This document shows, one piece after another, positions 1 to 12,300 of a stretch of 64,000 nucleotides of DNA (within the stretch, counting starts at the first letter, position 1; each line of letters starts with the position of its first letter). The notes below the pieces were generated by a model. That model saw only the letters and a program-made list of their open reading frames with translations. It was not told where the DNA came from and ran no database searches. A program made the translations under genes and the position numbers. Source of the DNA: Chionis minor (Eukaryota > Chordata > Aves > Charadriiformes > Chionididae); assembly GCA_013398295.1 (NCBI GenBank), contig VZSF01003264.1:142032-206031 (forward strand). The letters are read 5' to 3'.

Positions 1-3000
1 TGTTTTCTGGGTGTTTCACCAAAAAGCTTTGGTTCCTGAGCTCTGGTGGGTTAAATGTATTCCCAGCCCAGCCCTGTCCTGGGCACCAGCACCCACTGGG
101 AGCTGCATCCCACCCCAGCAAAAGCTGGTTTGTAAAAGAGGGTTTGTAAATCAAAGCCCGTGGGAGGTGGCACAGGTGCCCCTCGGCACCCATCTGGCTC
201 GGGAAGCCCCTACAGGCGTAAAATGGGAAACTCAAGGTCTTCTCAGACCCACAAAGTCAGGGTCTGGGGAGGAAGGGGGAAAAGATGCCCCATTTTGGAG
301 AGGAGGAGACTTAAAACTGTAAAGAAAACCTCTGCAAGAAGAGGGCAAGTCGGCTTGCTGGAAACCATGTGAACCACCCCAAAATGTTTTTCCTTCTGCA
401 GCCAGTGGGGAGAAGTGGTTTTTCTTGGCGGTTTGAGGAAGACCGGCCGAGGTGAAGTGGGGCTTCAAGCTGCTCGTGGGAGCCAGGTCGTGCTACGATT
501 TGTGATGGGCCGGAAAAACGGTAAAATCCTTCCTTCACCTCCTGAAAAAAGGAGCTGGCGAGAGGGTGGGGAGGGGGTTCAGCCCAAACCGCCCCCCCCC
601 ACCCCAGCCGCCTCTTTGCAGGGAGCGGGAAGGTAATTTGGCAAAATCTTGAGTTGCTGAAGCCTCCAACAGGATTTTTCCCTGGTGTGCAAGGAAGAGA
701 TTTGAGCTGCTTTTTAAGAAAAGCTTTTTAAAAATCCCCTGGTTTCCCTGGGATCCTGCCCCGGTGCAGCCCCCCTGGCCCCCCCCCAGCCCGTGCTAAT
801 AGCAGCTGCCAGACTGGCCATCCCGGGATTTCTCTAATCCCATCTCGGATCGATTCGCAGCCCCTCGGCCATCCCGCAGCTGCAGTTTAGCTGTGCGCCG
901 TGTGACACAGCTTTGCCTGGAGCTGCTGCCAAACCACCCCCTTGGCCCCCCCTCGGCCCGTTTTGGGTGAGGAATGGGGAATCGCTAATCCCTGTGCATC
1001 TTTTCTGAATTTTCAGGGCTACCACTGCACCCCCATCCATCCCTCTTTACCCTGGACCAGGGGGTTAACGCCCCCCGCTGCCCCGGGAACCACAGCCCCA
1101 TCCCAAAGATAATTTTTCTATCTCCTCTGCCCTGCTTCTGCGCGGTTTTCAGCCAAACTCTGCTTTCGCTAGGGCAGACGGATTTATAAAACCTCATTAA
1201 AAGAGCTGCAAATCCCACCCTAAGAATTTGGTCGGCTGGGGTTTGTGTTGTAGCTGAACAGCTTTGAATCTCCGTGGGATTTTGTTACCTTCTGCCTTTT
1301 GCCGGGGGTGTGTGAGCAGCATGAGTCCCGCAGCCCTGCCCGTAACCGCTTCGGTGCGAGCTTTTCCTTTTTTTAAACGCTTTTCCCTTTATTTTAACTT
1401 CACGCCCGACCCCGTCTGCTTTGCTGTCATCTCCTCTACCCGGGCAGCCGGAGAGAGCGTTTTCCCAGGTGATGCCCGGCCGCTTTTGGGATGGACATCG
1501 TTGTCCCCCATCTCACCTCGGAGCTTTCGGTGAAGCCAGCCTCGTCCTTTCTCCTTATCCCGGATCCGGCCTTTTCTCCCCACTCTGGAGCCCCTGCCAG
1601 CAGCAGGGAGATGCTTGTCCCCATATGAGCCACCCGCTTTCCGCTCCATCCCACACTGGATACTGCTCTAGCCAAAAGAAAAATTCTTCCTGGAGGTGCC
1701 TGTGGGCAAGGCCCCCCCAGGGGCTTATTTAGGCTACAGCCAAGGATTTTCTCAGTGGATTCAGCCGTGCTGAGACCCTCCCAAAGAGCAGCATCTTCTG
1801 GGGTGAGTAGTGCTTTGGGTTTGGGGCTTAGGGATGGCGGGTTTCCCTGGCTGCAGAATGGGGAAACTCCTTGAAATTGGAGTTGTTATTCTTTTTTTAT
1901 AGCTTGGCAGCCAACGGGTTGTAATGTTGCTTGTGCAACCCAGGTCTTCCCTGATCGCCCACAGGCAGGGGGGGACGACTGGTGGATGAGTGCTTGGGGC
2001 ATGGAAAAGGGGATGGAAAGCCCAGATTTCCAGAGTTTTCTGCACCGTTCGGGATGGCAGCGGTCCCAGGCAGCACCCTTTCCTGCAGCACCCACTTCTG
2101 CAGCCCCGGGGGTCACCCAAGGGGAGCCCCAGCAGCTCATTTAGCGTGAGGTGGAAAGAAGGAGAAAATCCCCCAAAATATGATGATAAAAAAAACCAAA
2201 GCAGCAGAATGGGGAGGCTTAGCGCTGCCCCGGCTTTCTCATGTGTGGATTCCCAGGCGTGTCGTAAAGGCTCAACCAGAGCCACCTCAAGAACTTCGCA
2301 AAAACTCCCCTTAAAATTATTTCCATATAAATAAATGCTTTTCAGTATTTTTTTTTCCAGTTTCCTGCCTCTGTTTCTAATGTAACTACCTAAGGATACG
2401 TGCAGGGCGGGAGGGAGAGGCTGTGTGTCATCTTAGATAACACTCTTGGGTTAGTTTGGATCAAGTTGCCTTGGCTGTGAAGGCCTCTGACGTGGCCGGG
2501 AGGAAAAACGGCCCTGGGGAAGAGGAGGAAAAACCTGCTGCGGAACCACAACTGGGGCTCCAGTGCTCGGCCATCGGCACCCGCTTCTGGGGGCTGCTAG
2601 AGCATCTCCTCCCCTGCCTGGAGGTAAGGGAAGCGCCGCTGCGGGGGTGCGGGAGGCGGTGCAGGGGGTGCCATGGGTGGGCGCGCGGAGCCGGGAGAGG
2701 CTTTTCCTCCTGCTCTGAGCATTAACCGGACACTTCTACGGGCGAGAGGGAAGGGGGATGGAGGATGGAGAGCCGGCGCTGCGCTTCCCCTCGTTCTCTA
2801 AGCACCCTGGCAATACCTTCTCTGCACCCCTGGCTACTTACTGCTGCTTTGCAAACTGAGAAGCAAAACCCCAGCGCCCTGCGGAGGCTCCGGCGCTGCC
2901 TGTCTCCCCTCCGTGGCTCTCGGCCACGCGTGTTCGGCTCCGGCCCCGGTGGGCGTCGCGGAGCGGGAGCTGCGGCCGTGCCAAGGGCTGAGCTGACACC

Positions 3001-3333
3001 CGGCACGGGGCTTCACGGTGGAGCCGCCATCGCAGCCAGCGCCGAGCCCGGCAGCGGGATTTGCCGCGCAGCAGCGAGCAGGGGGAGGCTGCAAAAGAGA
3101 CTTCTCTTACCTTGGGATTACTGCACGGAGAAAAGACTTGCAGCTTGATTTTTTTTTTAACCTCTTCTTTTGTAATATTCTTCCAGAGCAGTCCAAGAGG
3201 AGGGGTTTCTTTCCTGCGCTGCTGCAGCAGGGGAGAGAGAGGAGCCGGAGCATCCCCCTGCGATCCCGCCATGCCACTCTCCCGCCCCACCGGCCAAATC
3301 CCTGAAGCCACTTGGACCTTGGGCTTCAGGGAG
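1..3333. other. 5' flank, no gene recognised
   Basis: The stretch is GC-rich with many C and G homopolymer runs. No reading frame here resembles a protein family I know, and open frames on both strands look like composition effects. From about 2640 to 3330 CpG dinucleotides become frequent and the sequence leads directly into the first coding exon of the GH31-like gene, so a CpG-type promoter and 5' UTR for that gene are likely here. I see no TATA box that fixes a transcription start. Confidence 0.5.
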
Positions 3334-6300
3334 ATGACGGAGCCCTGGAAAGGCGCCCTCGGCTGCCTCGGCGTGGCGGTCTTCTTCGCCATGACCATCG
3401 GCATCATCTCCTGGCAGGCGCTGGAGCAGTCACCGGAGGAGTGGGTGCTGCGGGGCCGCGCCGGCGGGGTGCTGTGGGAGCGCCGGCGGGGTGCCCTGCT
3501 CCTGCGGACGCTGCCGGCGGGGCGGACGGTGGCGGTGATCGTGGTGGGCGGCGTGCCGGCCGCGGAGCCACCTCCGCCGCGGGACCGCTGCTGGCAGGAC
3601 GGCGGGGAGTTCTGCTACGCCTGGGAGGAGGACGCCGAGCTCCGGCTCTCCCTCGAGCCCCCGCCAGCCCCCGCCACCGAGTGCTACAGCGTCCGCTGGA
3701 CCCCGCTGCGCCCCGACGTGGTGCTAAAGGTAACGGGGACCCCGCGCCCGACTGCCAGCCGTGGCGTTTGGGGTAAAGCGAGCCAAAGCAGGGAGGATCT
3801 GGCTGGAATTTCCCAGCACAGTCATGGGGTCGCACCACGCTCAGGGGATGTCACCTCCCAAGCCTCCAGTAGCTGGAGGGTCCCAGATGGGAAAAGCCCC
3901 TTTGGAAGCCTCGTGCCCTGATGCTGAGCCCCCAAAACACCAAGGGGCCACAGCAACCACCTCCCAGTGCCACATTGGTAATCCCGGGGTGGGAGAACCA
4001 TGTTTATATAGAGACCGAATAAATAACCGCTTAAGATCACAATGTTGGCAGGAAACGCGAGGAGCTCCGAGAGGTCCCTTCCAACCACAGGCACAATGGG
4101 GTGGCTCTCTCGGGACAGGATTAATCCGTGGCCGCTGCTGCAAAAATTTATAGTGGCTTTTTTTTTTTTTTGTATCCTTCCCAGTTTTCTCCCTCGGTTA
4201 AATAAAAGCAGACTCTGAAAACAAGCCTGAGGGAGGGAAAGGAAAAACCCCATCAGAGCGTGGTGTCCTGTTGTGGGACCCCTCAGGACAGGCAAGGGAG
4301 TAGGATGGGATCCTTCAGGGATGGGGAATTTTTCCCCTGTAGCTGTAAATTGCCTGTTGACATCGTTTAGGGCCAGTGGAAGGTGTTGCCTGAGCTCAGC
4401 CACTGCGTGTGGGGCTCATTTTCCTTTGCTGACATCAATTTGGGGCTGTTGAGAGGATGAACAAAATAGCACAGAGGTTTTCCTACTTTTTAAAAAAACG
4501 AAAAAAGTAAACCCCCAAACAAAACTATTGGAAAATATGATCCAGTGAAATTTAAGAGTTAAGAATAGGGTTTTTTCCGCCCCCCCTTTCCCAGCTGGTG
4601 TAACTAGTTCAGCTGACACCTGGTACAGCTCTGCCCAGCCTCCAGCGTTTCCACTTTAATAATTCACATCTCCTCTCCCCGGCCCTGCGGAGACTCAGCC
4701 TCTCTCTGCCCCGCGGCAGAAGTGGGCGCAGGACCCCGGGACGGGGTGAGGAACGGGGGGTTGTGCTGTGCTGGGGTCCCCAAGTCCCCCTCTGCCCCCC
4801 CCCGCCGCCCTCTGCAGCCCAAATCCCCCGGCTTTGGGGGAAGCCTGTCCCTGACCGGGCAGTCATGCGGGAGGCTGAGTCCTGCTGATCCCCGGCTTTG
4901 GGGAAAGTCTCGGGGGCTTTGAAGCGAAAACGGATGGTTTCTGAAAGGGGGAAGGTCAAGGATGGGGATGTCCCCCTCCGGGGCCAGCGGCTTTTGGAGA
5001 TGGCTCGTTGCTCCGCTGCCCCGTCAGCCTGAGAAGTGCCCCAAGTACCCAGACTGATTTAGTCTCACTGGGGGAAGTACTTTTCATTACTGGCCCTCCG
5101 GGAACAGGGGGGCTTTGCCTCGGGAGAGAGCGGAAAACCCACAAGTTTCCCCGGGGACGCAGCGGTGCTGTCGAGGTGAGCCCTCGCAGCGGGGTTACAA
5201 ATCTCCCTGCGCACACACGGGTGGGGTAGCTGCAAACTCGGCTGCAAATTCACCCCACAAACACTGCAGAGAGTAGCTAGGAGAGGCTTTTTTTAAAAAC
5301 AACAACAAACAAAACAGGTTTTTTTCTAAGTTGGGTTTGTGAAAGTGCCGTCGCTGCTCTTTAAAGCCTCTGCCTTGGCTTTCCCCGGTCTGCCGTCACT
5401 CTCATCCCGCAGCGACGGGCAGCTGCGAAGCCGCTTCGCTTCCACGCTTTCCAGCATCTTTTCACCACAACTCAAAAGCCCGTTAATTCCTGACAATTGG
5501 GGCTGGGTGCAGAAATGTGACCCGCGGGGTGTCGTGCGTGGGTGTCCCCTCGGGCTCACCAGGTCGCTTCGTAGCAATTTGGTTGAAGTTCCTCTGTCTA
5601 AAAGGGGCAGGCTTTGGGGAAGGTGTCTNNNNNNNNNNNNNNNGGGGGGGGGGGGGGGCGCTATTTTAAAGGAAACCATAATTTTTAAGCTATAGATTTT
5701 TCCTTCCTGTGGTGGGATTTGTACATTCCTCCACCTGCGTGTTGAACGCAGGCAGGTAAGGGCAAAAGTTAAGACTTACTTTCTTCTTCAAGGTAAACAA
5801 AGCTCGTAACTTGCACTACTGACTCCTGCTACAATTTTTTTTCCCTCTTCCTATTCTTACAGCATTTGATAACTTTAATAATGAACTGCAGGCTGAGAAA
5901 TCAAGTGGTTAGGCAGAATTCCAGCATTTTTTGGTACCTGGAAGCCCAGCTCCTTTTCTTGTGGAGCAAAAGCTTAAACCCAAGTATCTTCCACCAGGTT
6001 AGATGCGGAAAGCAACGAGCGAGCACCCGCTGCTTTCTGCACAGAACCCCTAGATCTCACGGGGTTGGGATTTTGCTTCCTGGGAAAGACCTATCCCATA
6101 GCTGCTCTGACGGCACTGGAGCAACACGCAGGGGTTTTGCCTCTCCAAATGCAGCTATTCTTGCGCTCGCCCTCACCCGAGGCATTTCTCGCCGCCTGAT
6201 GGTGCTCTCTTGGCTGCAGAACTGCTTCTCCATGGCCAACGTCTCCTGGTACGGAGGGGCGAGCGTCCGTGCCCAGCGCTGGCCGCTCAACGGTGCCGAG

Positions 6301-9300
6301 AGCCCCGCGCAGCCCTTCGTCACTGGCGACTTCAGCAAAAACCCCGCCGGCTACGGGCCCGTGCTGGAGAGATACTTTTTAGGCTCAACAGGTAACGGCA
6401 CCCTTCCCTGTTCCACATCCTACAGCTTTAATCCTGGTGTCTCTCCATCCCTCTCCTCGCCTGTAAAGCGACTAGTTTAAGAGCAGGGTAGACGTCGCCA
6501 AGATTAAAATATCCTACAAATGTAATGACACCCGGCAGCAGGGCACGAGGGATGGGTCCCACGCGTCCCCATCCCTGTGGAAAAGGCTGTGACATGAAGG
6601 CTCAGAGCACCCCAGCCGCGCTTGCGAGTTGGTGCCTGAGAGGCTGGGGGTGGCCCCAGTCCCCCCGGGACACCCCCCTGCTCTCCCTGCATCTCCCTGG
6701 GTTTTAAGCAGAGACCTGTGTCTGTTGCCGCATCCTCCAGCTCCACTCAGGTGGCTTCACCCTGAGCTCAGGGGTGCCTGGCACTGCTACGGGATGCTGG
6801 CTGCCGGCGTGACTTCAGTCGCTGTTGTCATTTTTGGGTGGATATTTGGATTTTTCTGCAGAACGCCAAACTTCAGATATTGCCCCAAACTATTCAGTTG
6901 GTCTGCAGCTGCCCTGCGCTGAGGAAGCTGAAGCCGCTGCCTAAGCTGACCGCAGAGCACAAAGGCAAGAAACGGTGCAAATCCAGCCCTTGAAAGGCAT
7001 TTTGGAGGTTAAAAGGGAATAGAGGAAGCGGAGATTTGCTTGCGTGGCCGGGATCAGTGGGAGGTCCTGGTACCCGTCAGGCTCTGCCCTGCGCATCCCT
7101 GTCCCTCTGGCCACCGGTGCGGGGACCGAGAGGAGCTCGCTCAGACCCTGCTTTCCTCTTCTCTCCCCAAAGGTGTGACCGTGACAGTGGCGCCCGACGT
7201 GCCCCTCTTCCTCTCGCTGGAAAGCAACCGGCACTTCTGCCTGGAATCGCCGGCGGGGAGAGCCGCGGTGCCGCTGGGCTACCTCCTCTGCGTCAGCCCG
7301 GACGTCGCGGCCGCCCAGCGGCACGTGGGCAGCCAGCTGGCGGGGCAGGCGCGGGCGATGCCTGACACGGCGCTCCTGGGGTGAGACGCTCCTTCCCTGC
7401 CGCCCGCGGGGCTGCTTTCCGAGCCCTCATCCCGGTTGCCGCCCCGAGCATCTCCTGCCTACTTGGGGTGCAAACCCGCCCGGCTCTTTCCACCCCACAG
7501 GTCTCCGGTCTGGTGGTACCGTGGCCCAGAGGGTTCGGCTGCCAAAATAAAACGAGGTTTGAGGTCACTGGCCAAGAGACTGAAGCGGCATCGCCTTCAG
7601 GAGGGGGTCCTGGCCCTGGGGGAGCGCTGCACCGCCGTCCTCGCCGCTGCGGTACGTCCCGTCCCGTCCCGCCGGCCCCGGGTTGGAGAGGTGGGGAGCT
7701 GCCATCGGCGCCGCCAAATCCCCACGTGTAAAACCCAAATGTGCCCGTGCTGGGGGCGGGGGGCTGTGATCCCTCCCTGAGAAGGGGTGCCCAGTTTGGG
7801 GGTTCGCCCCACGCGGGCGGTGACGCTGAGCCGTGGCTGTGCCGCTCCTACCCATCACCTTCTTCTGCCCGTCCCTCCCCGCAGGACCACATGCCCTCGG
7901 AGCGGAGGAGGAGGCAGGACACGACCCGCGCCTGGGACCCGTCCCTGGTCGCACCGCTGCGGCTCTCCGTCACGCTCTCGCCCTACACCAGCATCGCCTC
8001 CCCGCTCTTCCTGCGCTCGCTGCGGGACGGCGAGGCGGCCGGCTACTGGCTGAGCCTGCAGCCCCCGGTACGAGACCCTCTTCCACCCCTGGAATCTGCT
8101 GCTCCACCTAAAAATCAAAATTCAAGCTGAATAAATACCCGCCGGGGGGGACCACCCAATCCTCCTGCGTTGGGAGTGAACCCTGTGGGTGCAAGGCAAT
8201 AGCCGGGGGAGCCGCTTTTCTCCTGGTTTGGAAGGAAGCAGCTTTCACATTTCCAAAAGACATTTTTGAAAGTTGCAAGCGTGGGGAAAATCCCCCCAAT
8301 TGGCTTTTTCGCAGTCGTTTCAATGATATGCTGCTTTGCCAGCACCTCAGGGCTTTTTTGGGGGGGGGGTTGAGAGAGGGTTTACACGTTTACGCTTTGC
8401 GCTGCGATGGTGCAAATTGTGGTGGGGGGGACGAGGGGGGCGCAGGCATCCTCCAGGTCGCGCCGTGGCGCGTCCGGTGTGTCCGACAGAGGTTTTCCCG
8501 CTGTGCCGCAGGTCCCGCTGCTGACCACCTGGAAGGGCCGGCTCTGCGCCCGCCTGAACGTCACCAGCGAGGCGGCACGCGGCTGGTACCTGGCACGTGC
8601 CCGGCGCCTGCGGCAGGCGCTGGGGGCCGCGTACATGGTCTTCGAGGGCGCCGGGGGAGACGCCTTCCCGCAGCAAGCTGTCCCTCCCCCCGCCGAGCTG
8701 GCGGGAGACCGATACACCGGGGCGCTGGCAGCGGCACTGGTGACACTGGGAAATGCCACCGTCATCAGCGCCGGTGCCAGGTGGGTACCGAGGAGAAGGC
8801 GCTTTGCCGGAGCCGATGGCGGGGTGAGGAGACCCCGCTCAGGGAGCAGCGGGAGGTGGTCTGGGGCAACGCGGAAGGAGGGGTCGTATCTCCTCTTCCT
8901 CTCTCAGAGCATTTTAATTAATTTTTTTTAATGTCTCAGGGCATAAAAATGCTTAAATGCATTAATGCTAGATACTATAAAAATGCATCTTGTCATTTGT
9001 GGCCATGGAAGCTTGGGGTCGCTGCCCCTTCTGCAGGAGGGAGAGGGGGAACCCTGCAGTCTTGGCCAGATCCCTGTGTCGGCAGTTGCTCGTGGTGTCA
9101 AACAACTGTGGTTTTCTGACTCTTCATGCTTGCACAGCCCGCAGCAGGGTTAATTTATTAATTAGCAGTTGCAACATGCCTCAAAACCCTTTGGTTAAAG
9201 GCACCAAAAACTATTACTTTTCTTTTTTCCTATTATTTTTATGCTTGACAGATGTAAGGGGATATGCAGGCTGTTTGCAAAATAACTTATTTCATATTGT

Positions 9301-12300
9301 GGATGAGGCGTTGATGGTAAACTGCACGAGAAGGCAACTTTAAAATAGTTCACTTTCCAAGAAAAAGCAACGTTTCACATGCCGAGGTGGTGACAGGCCC
9401 TTACTCAGTGGTTGGAGAAACCCATATCTGATCGCAGCGACCCCCAGGACAGCCAGGCATCGGAGCGTTTTGGCTCCTGAGCCACCTAAAAACAGCAGGT
9501 TTGTGCTTGTTTCCCCAGATCCAGCCATCTCCCGCTCTTCGTCCAGATGAGCGCGCTGCACTCCGACTGGAGCCACGCCGGGCTCAAGGGGGTTATTCCC
9601 TCCGTGCTGCACTACAGCCTCCTGGGCTACAACTTCTTCATCCCCGACGCAGTGGGTAATAACTTCTTTTCTGCTTTTTCCACTATTTCTGGCTTTTCCG
9701 CAGCTTTCTGCAGCAGTTGTTCAGGTGAGAGGAGCACGGGAGGTACGTGTGCACCATCTTAGGTGTGCACACACGTGAAGGCGTGAAGGACTTTATTCCT
9801 GGTGCCCAACTTTCTGCCATGTCAACTCGATCGGGTTGAATATTACTAGGGAATCAGCTCGCTGGTGTTTCCCGGGGGAACTAGAATCCCCTCCCACTCC
9901 GTGTTTCTGATGAATTAGTCAGCAATATTCTGCTTCCCCACCGCTTTTCACTATGAATTTGAAGGGATCCAAATTACAGGGGTATTTTCCCCGTGATGCT
10001 TCATCTTTGCACATCAAAGTGGCAGGAAAGTCCAGCATTTCCCCAGCGCTCTTCTTTGCAGGAGAGAAATCCCTCTTTAAAATGTTCTGTTAAAATTTAG
10101 GAACTCCTGAAACACCATTCCCAGCATGCCTGATCCTAAAAAGGCTGGAGATGGACGGATGTCTGATTGACATCTGCTGGTGGTGCTCGCGGCAGGAACA
10201 CATGGGTGGGGAGAACTCATGGGGCAGCATGTCGTGCCCGCGTGGCGAGCGGGTCCTTTGGGGCTCATCCTGTGACGAGACGCCCCCGAGCAGCTCACTC
10301 AGCTCCTTCTCGCCCGCAGGAGGGAGCCTGGGCAGCGACACCCCGGGGGACCCCGAGCTGTACGTGCGCTGGCTGCAGATCGTGACCTTCCTCCCCGTGA
10401 TGGCCTTCGGCACGCCGCCCTGGCTCTGCTGCGACGCCTGGGTACGTACCCCCTGCCCGCAGAGCGGGACACGGTGTCCCTTATGTGACAAACACCCCCA
10501 AAAGCCATGAGGGTCCCTGCTGGGGAAAGCTCAGGCTAAAAACCACTGTCCTGTTCTCGCTGCCCCCAAACCCCTGCGGCCAGACCGCTGCCGGCTCTCA
10601 GCTGTTTCTGCTGCAAAATTAACATGAGTTTTTGCGGCTTTGCCCCTGGTGGCTACGTGCAACCACAGGGCCCGTATCTGCAACGCCTGCAGAAATGGCA
10701 GCAAATGCCACGTGTCTCCCTCCCTCCCTCCCTCTTGCTGCCAGAGTTGTTTAATTATAGTTTGACCAAACAGTTAATATCTACAGTAGGGTGAAGCCCC
10801 AGATTCACACTCAAGACCTTTTTAAACAGTTGGAGGCATTTTCCCAGGGATGTCACATTTCAGGCAATAAAAAGGGAGGGCAATTCTTAAAATTGGGGGC
10901 ACAGGGGGAAATGTCATTACATCTCTCTGCCAGCAGCAGAGGTGTTCATTGCTTTGGCTCAAGACATTAGCACCCCAGATGGTGTCACCTGCCAGCCACG
11001 TCCCGGCTTTCATATCTAAATGGGAACAAATCCGCTGTATCAATCCCCTGTTTGCACCTTGTTGGCTGCCATAACCTGACCATGACATTGCAATTTGGTG
11101 ATCTCTCTTCCCAAGGGAATATGGGTTTGGTGTTCTTTTTTTCCTGCTTGCTTTGCTGTTTATTGGGTGAAGGACTTGTTTTGGGTTTCTTTCCCTTCCA
11201 CGCCTGCAGGTCCTGAATCTTACCCGGCAATGCATAGAGAGGCACCGGGACTTCGTTGTGCCACTCATCGTCAAATACAGCGAGGAATGGCTTCGTTTGG
11301 GGCACCCCATCTTCCGGCCTGCGTGGTGGCTCAGTCCCACAGACCCAACCGCTTTTACCATAGAGGATGAATTTCTCATCGGAGACGAGGTAGGAAATGC
11401 AGAGCTGGATTCCCTCAAAGGGTGACTGGGGGCAAGGAGGTGCCCCCTGGGCTCAGCCACCCACCTCTGCGTCCCACCTGAATGCAGAGTTCAAAGGTGC
11501 TTGACAGCAAAGGGCAGATGGAGCCTGTTGGCTCCTTCAAGTTTGCAATTTATTCAAAATGAAGAGGCAAAAAGCCTTTTTTTCCTTACTTGTTTTTAGT
11601 ATCGGGGTATTTTTCAGTCCTTTCTGCCAGAAAACACCTCCTGATGGTCAGCATTGCTCATTTTTCATCCTCTTTTGGGGGTGTTAATCCCATTACTTGG
11701 AGCTATAGCCTGACTCTCAGCCGAGGTTGCTCACCCGGATCAGCCCAGGAGCAGCCCAGCGTGCAGCCCCCCCCTCCTCTCAGGGAGCTCCTCCAGCCAC
11801 TTTTTGGGGTTTTTCAATCCTAATCAAATGCAACCCGGAACAGATGGGAAGCACTGAAGAGCTCGGACCCCAGAGCCCAAAATCAGGCTCACATGAATGT
11901 CCTGGTTGAGCTCGCCCATCCACAAATTGCTTGGGGGATTTATTATTAACTCAAATCTGCATTTTACCCCACTGGCAGCTATAGTCAGGACTTATTCAGC
12001 CCACAGGAGTGTTCCGAATGGAGCCCATCAAATTTAAAAAGCCACTGCAAGTCAGGTGAATGTCACCAGCACATCTGTGGCATGTTTAAGATGGATGGAT
12101 GTGTTTATCCATTTTTTTCCTAGTAGAAACTTAAACATGGCCGGCATTCGTTTCCCTGCAGTTTTCTGTGTTCCCCCGCTTGGCCGGATTTCAGTGGTTT
12201 CATGCTGTAAATGCTTGTTGTGTCGGGTGGTTTGTGCTTTGGTTGTGCCCTGTGCAGGGGGGGTCTCTCCTGCCGCCCTCCCTGCACGTGCGTGTCCCCC

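Noticed and set aside
1761..2285. A 174-codon minus-strand open frame in the left flank
   Set aside because: No family resemblance, and neighbouring frames of similar quality exist; GC-rich background is enough to explain it.
4050..4095. Possible CR1 tail fragment (GAGGTCCCTTCCAACC)
   Set aside because: Only about 16 bases match a CR1 3' motif and the flanks do not extend the match, so I could not support an element.
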